Source: Halorubrum hochsteinianum (GTDB lineage: Archaea; Halobacteriota; Halobacteria; Halobacteriales; Haloferacaceae). Taken from it: DNA of 64,000 bases. The position numbers and the translations under genes were made by a program. Where the stretch lies: positions 372,001 to 436,000 of the forward strand of contig NZ_CP098415.1 in assembly GCF_023702125.1 (NCBI RefSeq). The letters are read 5' to 3'. Below, in pieces: positions 53,302 through 61,842 of the stretch. The notes beneath the pieces were generated by a model. It made no database searches and was not told where the DNA came from. It saw only the letters and a list, made by a program, of their open reading frames with translations. Each line of letters opens with the position of its first letter. The first letter of the stretch is position 1.

Positions 53302-53334
53302 GGACGTGGAGCAGGTGGACTGAGACGGGCACCA

Positions 53335-53570
53335 GCGGTGGCGCGTGCCTGCGAGGCCGCACTGCGGCCGAGCAGCACGCGCGAGGGAGTCGCGAGCGAA
53401 GCGAGCGACGAGGCTGGGGAGGCGTGAGGCTGCGGTGCCGTGCGGGGCGGGACTCGAAGGGGCAGCCGGGAGGCGGGCGCAGGCGACGTAAGCACCGCAG
53501 GAGCGAACGGAGTGAGCGACGAGGAGCGCACCGAGCGTGCGCCCGCCTCCCGGCTGGGGCTTCGGCGGTC
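53335..53570 (+). repeat. Dispersed three-hairpin element, copy 3
   Basis: A 236-bp element between aroA and the GET3-like gene. Hairpin 1 pairs 53341-53348 with 53375-53382 and encloses GGCCGC/GCGGCC. Hairpin 2 pairs 53389-53393 with 53405-53409. Hairpin 3 pairs 53455-53481 with 53538-53564, fully complementary except for the central GGG/GGG. The outer stem here is GCGCA/TGCGC and the inner stem carries G-C where copies 1 and 2 have C-G. Confidence 0.9.
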
Positions 53571-53686
53571 TCGACCGCGGTGTTGCTCGCGGATCCCTCG
53601 AAGTCATTTGCCGAAATACAGTTTCGGCTCGACATCGATTCGTACAGACCGACGGGTACAGGTGGCCCGCGCGACGACACGGGAAC

Positions 53687-54838
53687 ATGGACAACATCGA
53701 CGTCGAGCCGGTCGACCGCGTCGACGAGGGCGGCGAGGAGAGCGTCGACGCGACCGGAGACGACGAAGCGCTCACCGTGGACGAGGGGGTCGCCGACCTC
53801 CCCGCGGGCGTCGACGCGCCAGACTACGTGCTGTACGGCGGGAAGGGCGGCGTCGGCAAGACGACGATGGCGGCCGCGACGGGGCTGGCCTCGGCCGCCG
53901 GCGGCGTCCGCACGCTCGTCGTCTCCACCGACCCCGCGCACTCGCTGTCCGACACCTACGAGACCGAGATTCCCGCCGAACCGGCGCAGATCCGCGAGGA
54001 CGTGCCGCTGTACGCGGCCGAGATCGACCCCGACGCGGCGATGGAGGAGGGGATGTTCGGGGCCGACGCGGACCCTCTCGGCGGGCTGGGCGAGATGGGC
54101 GACGCGATGGGCGGCATGGGCGGCGAGGGGGCCGCGGACGAGCCCGGCGAGGGGCTCGGCGGCCTCCTCGGCGGGACGATGCCCGGCGCGGACGAGGCCG
54201 CGGCGATGCGACAGCTGCTGGAGTACCTCGACGACCCGCGGTTCGACCGCGTCGTCGTCGACACCGCACCGACCGGCCACACCCTCCGGCTGCTCCAGCT
54301 ACCGGAGATCATGGACTCGATGCTCGGCCGCGTGATGAAGCTCCGCCAGCGCTTCTCCGGCATGATGGACGGGATCAAGGGGATGTTCGGCGGGGGCGAC
54401 GACGAGCCGGACCCCTCGGCGGACCTCGAAGCGCTCCGCGAGCGCATCGAGCGCCTGCGGGCCGTTCTCCGCGACCCGACGAAGACCGACTTCCGCGTCG
54501 TGATGATCCCCGAGGAGATGAGCGTCGTCGAGTCCGAGCGGCTCGTCGCCCGCCTCGACGAGTTCGAGATTCCGGTGAACACGCTGGTCGTCAACCGCGT
54601 GATGGAGGGCGTCGGCGACGTGACCGGCGGGATCGGGACCGCGATCGACCCCGACTGGGTGGTCGAGCCGAACCCCGACAGCTGCGAGTTCTGCGCGCGG
54701 CGGTGGGAGGTCCAACAGAACGCGCTCCGCGAGGCGACAGACCTGTTCCGCGGCCGCGAAGTGAAGCGGGTCCCCCTGCTCGCGAACGAGGTGCGCGGGG
54801 AGGCCGCGCTGCGGGTGGTCGCCGCCTGCCTGAACTGA
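53687..54838 (+). CDS. GET3/ArsA-family ATPase
   Basis: A 383-aa deviant-Walker ATPase with GGKGGVGKTT (51-60), the switch DTAPTGHTLRLLQLP, and a CEFC zinc motif near the C-terminus. An insertion rich in Gly/Met (about 120-165, GEMGDAMGGMGG) replaces the client-binding helices. The CxxC, the Met-rich region and the single nucleotide site fit archaeal GET3-like tail-anchored protein targeting better than arsenite pumping. ATG 53687 gives an acidic halophile-type N-terminal extension. Confidence 0.9.
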   Translation: MDNIDVEPVDRVDEGGEESVDATGDDEALTVDEGVADLPAGVDAPDYVLYGGKGGVGKTTMAAATGLASAAGGVRTLVVSTDPAHSLSDTYETEIPAEPAQIREDVPLYAAEIDPDAAMEEGMFGADADPLGGLGEMGDAMGGMGGEGAADEPGEGLGGLLGGTMPGADEAAAMRQLLEYLDDPRFDRVVVDTAPTGHTLRLLQLPEIMDSMLGRVMKLRQRFSGMMDGIKGMFGGGDDEPDPSADLEALRERIERLRAVLRDPTKTDFRVVMIPEEMSVVESERLVARLDEFEIPVNTLVVNRVMEGVGDVTGGIGTAIDPDWVVEPNPDSCEFCARRWEVQQNALREATDLFRGREVKRVPLLANEVRGEAALRVVAACLN

Positions 54839-54858
54839 GCGGCGTCAGACGACCCGGG

Positions 54859-55521
54859 CTACTCCCCCGAGTTGGCGTCGGAGAACAGCCCCTCCCTGAC
54901 GTCGTCCGCGACGCCGGCGAGGTGCGCCTGTCCGAACACCGCGACGAGCAACGCGCCCACCGAGTTGTACGTGAGGTCGGCCACGGTGTCGTCGAGCCCG
55001 TGTTGCGCGAGCGGCATGTCGATCCCGGTCTCGTCGGCGACGATGTCGAGTCCGAACTCGAACAGCTCCCAGAAGACGCCGAACCCGAGCACCACCACGA
55101 AGATGAAGGCGAACGCGAATCGGGCGGGGATCCGGATCTCGTCGCTGTGGAGGTCGACGGCGCGGATCGCGGTGTAGCCCGCGCCGGCGACGAGCGACGC
55201 CGACAGCGCGTGCGTGAGGTGGTCCCACCAGCCGATCTGCGCGTAGAACCCCGCCGACCCGAGGGTGTGGAGGAACACCGCTGCCGTGATCCACACGCCG
55301 AGCCACGGGTCCAGCGGGATGTCGTAGTTCCGTTCGAGGATCGCCGGGATGAGCGTGACGAGGAGTCCGATCGTCCCGTTCGTTACCGCCTTCGTCCCGC
55401 CGCCCGGCAACCCCAGGCTCCCGCCGACGAGCCCGTAGACGACGATCCCGACGAGGAGCACCTGCATCGCCCGCGTGAGCCGTCGCTGCGTCCGCATCGA
55501 GGGGCGGGGGAGGATCCTCAT
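54859..55521 (-). CDS. YjdF/DUF2238-like membrane protein
   Basis: A 220-aa polytopic membrane protein. GWWDHLTHALSASLVAGAG and FGVFWELFEFGLD, each with His/Glu/Asp near membrane boundaries, are typical of the YjdF/DUF2238 family. DDTVADLTYNSVGAL follows. The function is unknown. It is coupled to the upstream membrane-protein gene by an ATGA overlap. Confidence 0.75.
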   Translation of the reverse strand: MRILPRPSMRTQRRLTRAMQVLLVGIVVYGLVGGSLGLPGGGTKAVTNGTIGLLVTLIPAILERNYDIPLDPWLGVWITAAVFLHTLGSAGFYAQIGWWDHLTHALSASLVAGAGYTAIRAVDLHSDEIRIPARFAFAFIFVVVLGFGVFWELFEFGLDIVADETGIDMPLAQHGLDDTVADLTYNSVGALLVAVFGQAHLAGVADDVREGLFSDANSGE

Positions 55522-56153
55522 CGGCGCACCACCCGCCGGATGGCGCGTCCCAGACGCCGCCCCCGGCGTCTGAAGTACGCGTCGAAGAGGATCCCGGCGG
55601 CGAGTCCGGCCAGCGTCACGTAGATCCACTCCATCATCAGCGCGTCGTTCGTCGTCAGGTAGTTCGTTCCGAGCAGCCGATCGGCGTTCCATCGCAGGAT
55701 CGTCCACGCGCCCGCCGTCGCCAGCGTCGTTAGCGTGACGAGCGCGACGGCGAACCAGTGGGTCACTTGGAGCGACGTGAACATGTGGAACTCGACGATG
55801 AGGACGAGCGCCAGGGCGGCGAGCGCGAGGTACGTCGCGAAGACGCCGAGCTCGCCGCCGAACAGCGCTCGCACGAGCGCCGGCAGCAGCGCGAGCCCGA
55901 GCAGTTCGGCCGGGAGCAACACCTTCCAGTCCCGCGCCGAGACGGCGGGGGCCGCGACGACCGCGACGAGGCCGACGACGAACACGAGCGACAGCAGGTC
56001 GGCGTCGAGGAGGCTCTCGACGAACACCCCGGCGAGCACCGCGACCATCGCCCACACGACGACCGCGTTGGTGCGGCCGTTTCGGAGGAGCCGAACTAAC
56101 CGGTCCTCGACGGTCTCGTCGCCCGCCCCTCCGTCGCGTTGCGTTCCGTCCAT
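55518..56153 (-). CDS. Polytopic membrane protein paired with YjdF-like protein
   Basis: A 211-aa membrane protein with about five hydrophobic segments. An amphipathic N-terminus (TVEDRLVRLLRNGR) and a basic C-terminus (FRRRGRRLGRAIRRVVRR) bracket them. Parts such as LVEFHMFTSLQVTHWFAVALVTL resemble the YjdF family, so the two genes may be distant duplicates. A TATA-like box (56176-56184) is 23-31 nt upstream. Confidence 0.65.
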   Translation of the reverse strand: MDGTQRDGGAGDETVEDRLVRLLRNGRTNAVVVWAMVAVLAGVFVESLLDADLLSLVFVVGLVAVVAAPAVSARDWKVLLPAELLGLALLPALVRALFGGELGVFATYLALAALALVLIVEFHMFTSLQVTHWFAVALVTLTTLATAGAWTILRWNADRLLGTNYLTTNDALMMEWIYVTLAGLAAGILFDAYFRRRGRRLGRAIRRVVRR

Positions 56154-56175
56154 ACGGGGCCTCAACGCCGAGGGC

Positions 56176-56184
56176 ACTAATAGG
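56176..56184 (-). promoter_or_regulatory. TATA-like box for the membrane-protein pair
   Basis: The minus strand reads CCTATTAGT, 23-31 nt before the ATG at 56153. Confidence 0.55.
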
Positions 56185-56264
56185 GGTTGCTCCGTCCGAC
56201 GGACGGCCCGAGACCGGACGGGCCGAACGGACGCCCTTTTACCCGCTACGCCCGTCCGATCGGT

Positions 56265-57053
56265 ATGAACTGCCGGCGGTGTGGCACCCCGATCGAGAAG
56301 CCGGGGGACTACTGTCTCACCTGTAACACCGCCAACGCCGACGCCGTCGTCGCCGAGTTCGAGAGCGACCGCGCGCACCTGACGATACTCGACGAGGACG
56401 CGGTCGTCGGCCAGACGACGGTCACCACGCGCCCGGAGGCGGGCGAGCGGCTGAGCGAGGTCCAACTCCGGAACTTCGCCGGCCGCGTCGCGGACGAAAT
56501 CCGCCGGAAGCGCCCCGAGACCGTCTACGCCGCCGGCGAGCGTGAACCCCTCCGCGAGACGCGCGCGCAGCTCCACCACGAGTTCTACCGCGTCCCGGAC
56601 GGCGGCGCGGGGGGTCGCCGAGAGGGCGCTGACGACGACAGCGACGACGACCGCGAGGACGTGAGCCCGGTCGTCGCGTGGGTCCTCGACCGGCGGGGCG
56701 ACCGCTCGCTGGCGGTGGTCGAGACGCCGCCGAGGGAGAAGATCGGGGGGTCCCACTCGACGCTGATCGGCGACCGCAAGGGCCGGAAGGCCGTCCAGAC
56801 CGTCGCGGAACACCCGCACGTCAAGAAGATCGTGCCGGGTCCCATCGACGCCGGCGGAACCGGGTCGCGGACGGGCCTCCGCGCGAAGGCGACGCGCGCC
56901 GGGACCAACGGGAACGTCCGACTCCTCCTGCGGGACGGCTCCAGCGTTCAGGAGAACCGGATCGTCACCACGGCGATGGACCGCGAGACCGGCGAGCGCG
57001 TCCGAGAAGACCTCAACGAGGCGCTCCGCGACGCGGAGCTTCAGGACCCGTAG
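56265..57053 (+). CDS. DUF2103-like predicted metal-binding protein
   Basis: A 262-aa protein starting with a zinc-finger-like CRRCGTPI...CLTCNT. A central alpha/beta region follows, then a conserved stretch HSTLIGDRKGRKAVQTVAEHPHVKKIVPGPI seen in archaeal DUF2103 proteins. Function unknown; the Cys4 knuckle and basic patches suggest nucleic-acid binding. A CCCTTTTACC box 22-31 nt upstream supports the start. Confidence 0.75.
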   Translation: MNCRRCGTPIEKPGDYCLTCNTANADAVVAEFESDRAHLTILDEDAVVGQTTVTTRPEAGERLSEVQLRNFAGRVADEIRRKRPETVYAAGEREPLRETRAQLHHEFYRVPDGGAGGRREGADDDSDDDREDVSPVVAWVLDRRGDRSLAVVETPPREKIGGSHSTLIGDRKGRKAVQTVAEHPHVKKIVPGPIDAGGTGSRTGLRAKATRAGTNGNVRLLLRDGSSVQENRIVTTAMDRETGERVREDLNEALRDAELQDP

Positions 57054-57200
57054 CCGGGGTCGCCGCGGCGACCGAGTCCCGACCGGCGTGTCCACATCCG
57101 TCCGTCGATGTCCCGATCTCCGGCGTACGGGCCGGAACCGACCGCTACCGACCGCCTCTCTGTCGCGAGGTTTTTCACGAAACCGGGCGTTGCGAGCGAC

Positions 57201-57899
57201 GTGAGTACCCTCGTCACGCTCGGCGCGGGCGTCGTCTTCGGACTGGCGCTCGCGGCCCCGCCCGGCCCGATGAACGCGGTGATCGCCGAGGAGTCGGTCC
57301 TCCGCGGCCGCGTCGCCGGGGTCAGGGCCGGACTCGGGGCCGCCACCGCCGACGCGATCTTCTTCGTCCTCGCGTACGTCGGCGTCGTCGCGGTCGTGGA
57401 GTCGTTCCCGCTGGTACAGGGCCTCATGGTCGCGGTCGGCGGCGTCCTGATGCTGTACTTCGCCGTCGGCGCGGCGCAGGGGGCCCGGGAGTCCTTCCGC
57501 CCGACGGAGGGCGAGGAACCGATCGTCGCGGAGGGAAAGGGGTTCCGCAAGGCGCTGGTGCTCGCCCTGACGAACCCGTATCAGGTGCTGTTCTGGCTGA
57601 CCATCGGCGTCGGCCTCCTCCGGCCCGGCGAACTCGACGTCCTCTCGCGGCTGCCGGTCGTCGGCGCGGACCTCGCCGGGACGCTCGTCGTCGCCACCGG
57701 GTCGCCCGCGCTCATCGTCGGCTTCTTCCTCGGCGTGTTGCTCTGGGTCACCGGGTTCCCGACCGGACTCGTCGCCGCTGAGCGCCGGATCGAGGCGTTC
57801 GCGCCGGTCGTCGCGGTCGGCTCGGCCGTCGTGCTCGCCGGGTTCGGCGTCTACTTCCTCTACGACGCGGCGACGACGCTCTCGGCGCTGGCCGTCTGA
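57201..57899 (+). CDS. LysE family translocator
   Basis: A 232-aa membrane exporter with six hydrophobic segments. AAPPGPMNAVIAEESVLRG and KALVLALTNPYQVLFWLTIG are the conserved LysE/RhtB motifs. Such proteins export amino acids; the substrate is not readable. A GTG start is chosen because GGTTTTTCAC lies 23-32 nt before it, and the longer frame adds a non-conserved, non-hydrophobic stretch. Confidence 0.85.
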   Translation: MSTLVTLGAGVVFGLALAAPPGPMNAVIAEESVLRGRVAGVRAGLGAATADAIFFVLAYVGVVAVVESFPLVQGLMVAVGGVLMLYFAVGAAQGARESFRPTEGEEPIVAEGKGFRKALVLALTNPYQVLFWLTIGVGLLRPGELDVLSRLPVVGADLAGTLVVATGSPALIVGFFLGVLLWVTGFPTGLVAAERRIEAFAPVVAVGSAVVLAGFGVYFLYDAATTLSALAV

Positions 57900-57985
57900 G
57901 CGGAGGGTGGGCGGGAGGGGACCGACGCCCGCGTCCGGCGACCGACATGGACAACGGCTTTGCCCCGTCGGCGCGACCGTCCCGT

Positions 57986-59038
57986 ATGTTCGAGAAGACG
58001 ACGTGGATCAAGCTCCCGCGGAACGTCCTCGTGGGACACGACGTCCTCAACGACCTCGGAGAGGCGGTCGGCGACCTCTATCTCACGGGTCGACCGCTGA
58101 TCGTGACCAGTCCGACGCCGAACGAAATCGCCGGCGACCGGGTGCGCGCGCAGTTCGACGACCCCGCGACCGCCGTCGTCGAGGAGGCCTCCTTCGCCGC
58201 CGTCGAGGAGCTGAAAGAGACCGCGGAGGCGGTCGACCCCGGCTACCTGATCGCCTTGGGCGGCGGGAAGCCGATCGACATCGCGAAGATGGCCGCCGAC
58301 CACCTCGACGTCGGCTTCGTCTCCGTCCCGACGGTCGCCTCCCACGACGGCATCGTCTCCGGGCGCTCGTCGATCCCCGAGGGCGACACGCGCCACTCGG
58401 TCGCCGCCGACCCGCCGCTCGCGGTCGTCGCGGACACGACGCTGATCGCGGACGCGCCGTGGCGGCTCACCACCGCGGGCTGTGCGGACATCATCTCCAA
58501 CTACACCGCCGTGAAGGACTGGCGGCTCGCCCGCCGGCTCCGGAACGTCGAGTACAGCGAGTACGCGGGCGCGCTCTCGGAGATGACCGCGGAGCTGCTC
58601 GTCGAGAACGCCGACATGATCCGGCCGGGGTTAGAGGAGTCGGCGTGGGTGGTAGTGAAGGCGCTCGTCTCCTCGGGCGTCGCGATGTCCATCGCCGGCT
58701 CCTCGCGGCCCGCCTCCGGCGCGGAACACCTCATATCCCACCAGCTCGACCGGATCGCGCCCGGAAAGGCGCTCCACGGCCACCAGGTCGGCGTCGCGTC
58801 GATCATGACCGAGTACCTCCACAGCGGCGAGAACGGCCGGTGGAACGCCATCCGCGACGCGCTCGCCGAGCTCGACGCGCCGACGACCGCGGCCGGACTC
58901 GGGATCGACGACGCGGAGCTGATCGCCGCCCTGACGAGCGCCCACGAGATCCGCGACCGGTACACCATCCTCCAGGGCGGGATCAACGAGGAGGCGGCGA
59001 TCGAGGTCGCGACCGCGACGGGCGTCATCGACGGCTGA
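57986..59038 (+). CDS. egsA: sn-glycerol-1-phosphate dehydrogenase
   Basis: A 350-aa NAD(P)- and zinc-dependent dehydrogenase making the archaeal lipid backbone. GGGKPIDIAKMAA binds the nucleotide. SHDGIVSGRSSI, EHLISHQLD and HGHQVGV supply substrate and zinc ligands. ATG 57986 (MFEKTTWIKLPRN) matches the family N-terminus; the earlier ATG at 57947 is rejected. Confidence 0.95.
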   Translation: MFEKTTWIKLPRNVLVGHDVLNDLGEAVGDLYLTGRPLIVTSPTPNEIAGDRVRAQFDDPATAVVEEASFAAVEELKETAEAVDPGYLIALGGGKPIDIAKMAADHLDVGFVSVPTVASHDGIVSGRSSIPEGDTRHSVAADPPLAVVADTTLIADAPWRLTTAGCADIISNYTAVKDWRLARRLRNVEYSEYAGALSEMTAELLVENADMIRPGLEESAWVVVKALVSSGVAMSIAGSSRPASGAEHLISHQLDRIAPGKALHGHQVGVASIMTEYLHSGENGRWNAIRDALAELDAPTTAAGLGIDDAELIAALTSAHEIRDRYTILQGGINEEAAIEVATATGVIDG

Positions 59039-59143
59039 ATCGCCTCCCGGTCGCCGCGGGCGAGACGGTCCCGGCGGACGCCGGATTCCGGCGACGGGGA
59101 CCGACCTCGAAAGGCCAATAACGCTGCCGAGAGTACGTCCGAT

Positions 59144-59803
59144 ATGTCCACCGTCAGCGTCCGCGACAGGGCCGCAGAACACCCCACCGCGATAACCGTC
59201 CTCCTCACCGTCGTCGGCTACGGGGCCGTCGGCGGCGTGTTCCTCGTCCCCGAGTTCCAAGCGCTGTTCCCGACGCTCACGCGGGGGACCGTCGACCTCC
59301 TCGCGCACGCCATCGCCGCCGTCAACACCGTCACCGTGATCTCCCTCTCGCTCGGCTGGTACTGGATCCGCAACGACGAGGTGAAGAAACACGCCGCGGC
59401 GATGACGACGTCGTTCGTCCTCATCCTCGTGTTCCTCGGCATGTACCTCCCGAAGGTCGCGGGCGGCGGCACCAAGGAGTTCGTGCTGGACTCGTCGTAC
59501 GCGTGGGTCCCGCTGTGGGACTGGGTGTACCCGGCGTACCTGGTCATGCTCGCGATCCACATCGTCCTCTCCGTGGTGTCGGTGCCGGTCGTCCTCTACG
59601 CCATCGTCCTCGGGCTCACCCACTCGGAGCGGGAACTGCGGAACGAGACACCCCACCGCCGCGTCGGCCGGATCGCCGCGAGCGCGTGGATCCTCTCGCT
59701 CGCGCTCGGGGTCGTCACGTACCTCCTGTTGAACCACCTGTACGACTCGACGTTCGCCGCCGCCGAGGCCGCGACGGTCCTCCTGCCCGCCGTTCCGGTC
59801 TGA
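59144..59803 (+). CDS. DUF420-like membrane protein
   Basis: A 219-aa membrane protein with about five or six hydrophobic segments. LAHAIAAVNTVTVISLSLGWYWIRN, KKHAAAMTTSFVLI and HIVLSVVSVPVVLYA carry the conserved His residues of the DUF420 family, whose bacterial members are tied to cytochrome oxidase assembly. No oxidase genes are adjacent. CCAATAACG lies 21-29 nt upstream. Confidence 0.8.
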   Translation: MSTVSVRDRAAEHPTAITVLLTVVGYGAVGGVFLVPEFQALFPTLTRGTVDLLAHAIAAVNTVTVISLSLGWYWIRNDEVKKHAAAMTTSFVLILVFLGMYLPKVAGGGTKEFVLDSSYAWVPLWDWVYPAYLVMLAIHIVLSVVSVPVVLYAIVLGLTHSERELRNETPHRRVGRIAASAWILSLALGVVTYLLLNHLYDSTFAAAEAATVLLPAVPV

Positions 59804-59897
59804 CGGCCGAGGGAGTTCTTCTCGCGTGCCGCGGGGCGGTCCCGGCCGCCCCCGCCGACACCGCAACGCTTGACCCGCGGGCGAGACACTCGTACCC

Positions 59898-61220
59898 ATG
59901 ACCGACTGGATCGGCGAGACGTTCACGAGCGACGCGGGTTGGAACCACCTCCTCGACTTGGTCGACCTCGACGACCGAATGGCCGGCTCGGCGGGCGAGC
60001 GCGAGGCGCTGGAGCTGACGCGGGACGCGTTCGCCGCCGCCGGGGCGCGGAACGCCGAGATCGAGGAGTTCGAGATCCAGGGCTGGGAGCGCGGCGACAG
60101 CGCGGTCCGGGACGCGGCGACCGGCGACCCGGTCGCGGTCGGCCCGAACGCCTGTATCGCGCTGCCGCGGAGCCCGAGCGCCGAGGCGACGGGGGAGTTC
60201 GTCGACCTCGCGCACGGCGTCCCAGAGGACTTCGAGGCCGACCTGACGGGGAAGGTCGTGATGGTCTCGTCGGACACCCCCGACTCCGTCGACCGGTTCA
60301 TCCACCGCCGCGAGAAGTACTACCGCGCCGTCGACGCGGGCGCGGCCGCCTTCGTCTTCGCCAACCACGTCGAGGGGACGCTCCCGCCGACCGGAAGCGT
60401 CGGGACCGCGGACGACCCCGTCGGCGACATCCCCGCCGTCGGCGTCTCGAAGGAGACGGGCGCGCGGCTCGCACGCCGGAACGAGGGCGACGAGCTGACC
60501 GTCGCGGTCGACTGCGAGACCCCCGCGGCGACGAGCGGGAATGCCGTCGCCGAACTCGGGCCCGACACCGACGAGCACCTGATCGTCTCCTCGCACGTCG
60601 ACGCCCACGACCTCGCGGAGGGCGCGATGGACAACGGCGCGGGCACGGCGACGATAGTCGAGGTCGCGCGGGCGCTCGCGGCCCGGGAAGACGAGCTCGA
60701 CCTGAAGGTCCGGTTCGCCGCGTTCGGGGCCGAGGAGGTCGGCCTCGTCGGCTCGTCGGCGGCCGCCGAGGCGGCCGACCGGGAGGCGGTCCGCGCCGTC
60801 GTCAACGTCGACAGCAACGTGTTCGGCCGGACGCTGCGGGTCGACCACCACGACTTCGACGCGCTCGCGGACGCCGCGGAGCGGGTGAGCGACCGCTTCG
60901 ATCACGCGATTTCGACCGGCGGAGAGCTGGTCCCCCACAGCGACCACTGGCCGTTCGTGAAGCGGGGGATCCCGGGGTACATGATCTCGGGCGAGACCGA
61001 GGGCCGCGGCCGCGGCTGGGGACACACCCACGCCGACACGCTCGACAAGCTGGAGTCGCGGAACCTCAGGGAGCAGGCGATCCTCCTGACGGAACTCGTC
61101 GTCGACCTCGCCGACGCCGACGCGTCGATCCCGCGCCGCGACACGGGCGAGATCGCCGCGGCGCTCGAAGACGAGGGGAAGGCGACCGGGATGAAGCTCA
61201 CCGGCGACTGGACGTTTTAG
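59898..61220 (+). CDS. M28 family metallopeptidase with PA domain
   Basis: A 440-aa zinc aminopeptidase-like protein with no signal peptide. A PA-type region (about 75-200, GKVVMVSS...AAAFVFANHVEG) is inserted before the catalytic core. Metal and catalytic residues are in SSHVDAHD, MDNGAGTA, GAEEVGLVGS, VNVDSNVF and the final His in GWGHTHADT. It probably removes N-terminal residues from peptides in the cytoplasm. Confidence 0.87.
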   Translation: MTDWIGETFTSDAGWNHLLDLVDLDDRMAGSAGEREALELTRDAFAAAGARNAEIEEFEIQGWERGDSAVRDAATGDPVAVGPNACIALPRSPSAEATGEFVDLAHGVPEDFEADLTGKVVMVSSDTPDSVDRFIHRREKYYRAVDAGAAAFVFANHVEGTLPPTGSVGTADDPVGDIPAVGVSKETGARLARRNEGDELTVAVDCETPAATSGNAVAELGPDTDEHLIVSSHVDAHDLAEGAMDNGAGTATIVEVARALAAREDELDLKVRFAAFGAEEVGLVGSSAAAEAADREAVRAVVNVDSNVFGRTLRVDHHDFDALADAAERVSDRFDHAISTGGELVPHSDHWPFVKRGIPGYMISGETEGRGRGWGHTHADTLDKLESRNLREQAILLTELVVDLADADASIPRRDTGEIAAALEDEGKATGMKLTGDWTF

Positions 61221-61299
61221 CGACCGAAGCGCGGAGGGCGGCGATCCGAGGGGGCGGGTCGAGAGGGCGGGCAGCCGACGGGGTCGAACGCCGACCTCG

Positions 61300-61743
61300 T
61301 CAGGCGACGACGAACTGGTTCCAGATCCCTTCGATGACGAAGAACAGCGCGTAGTACGACGACCACACCAGCACGACGAGCGAGGCGGCGATAGAGCTTT
61401 TCGGAGCCTCAATATCCATGTCGTTGCGCGCCTCGACGTTCCGGGCCTCGAGCTCGAAGAGGTCCGCGATGAACATCGCGAGCACGAGCACCGAGAGGAT
61501 CGTCCCGCTGACGGGCGAATCGAGGATGAACAGGAAACACAGGAGAACGAGTCCGACGTTGGTGAACACGTGGGGGTCGTACGCCTCCACGCTGTCGGCG
61601 TCCTGTCCCTGTTCGACGTGCCGCCTGTGTGCGAGGTGCCGCGTCGCGAGGTTCGCGACGGTCATCACGAAGATCGCGTACGGCAGCACCGGCCCGACGG
61701 CCGACAGCCAGCCGAGGGGAACGAGGAACTGCAGTGGGTCCAT
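61300..61743 (-). CDS. Small membrane protein of the cytochrome bc cluster (probably DUF7313)
   Basis: A 147-aa protein with four hydrophobic segments (FLVPLGWLSAVGPVLPYAIFV..., VFTNVGLVLLCFLFIL, ILSVLVLAMFIADLF, and SSIAASLVVLVWSSYYALFFV). It lies on the same strand and downstream of the cytochrome bc genes, where haloarchaea carry a set of small proteins of unknown role. The family number is from memory. ATG 61743 is chosen over upstream GTGs. Confidence 0.65.
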   Translation of the reverse strand: MDPLQFLVPLGWLSAVGPVLPYAIFVMTVANLATRHLAHRRHVEQGQDADSVEAYDPHVFTNVGLVLLCFLFILDSPVSGTILSVLVLAMFIADLFELEARNVEARNDMDIEAPKSSIAASLVVLVWSSYYALFFVIEGIWNQFVVA

Positions 61744-61842
61744 ATCCACCACTTCCGTTCACGACGTATTAGAGTGTTTCCGATCGCCGCGCCCGCGGGA
61801 CGGGAACGGTCGCCGCAAGGCCGGACCGGACCGCGTCGGCGC

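Noticed and set aside
53687-54838. Arsenite efflux ATPase ArsA
   Set aside because: Only one nucleotide site, a CxxC zinc motif and a Met-rich client region are present, and no other ars genes are nearby, so a GET3-like role is preferred.
57947-57985. Earlier ATG for the glycerol-1-phosphate dehydrogenase
   Set aside because: It adds a short non-conserved segment. The ATG at 57986 matches the usual family start.
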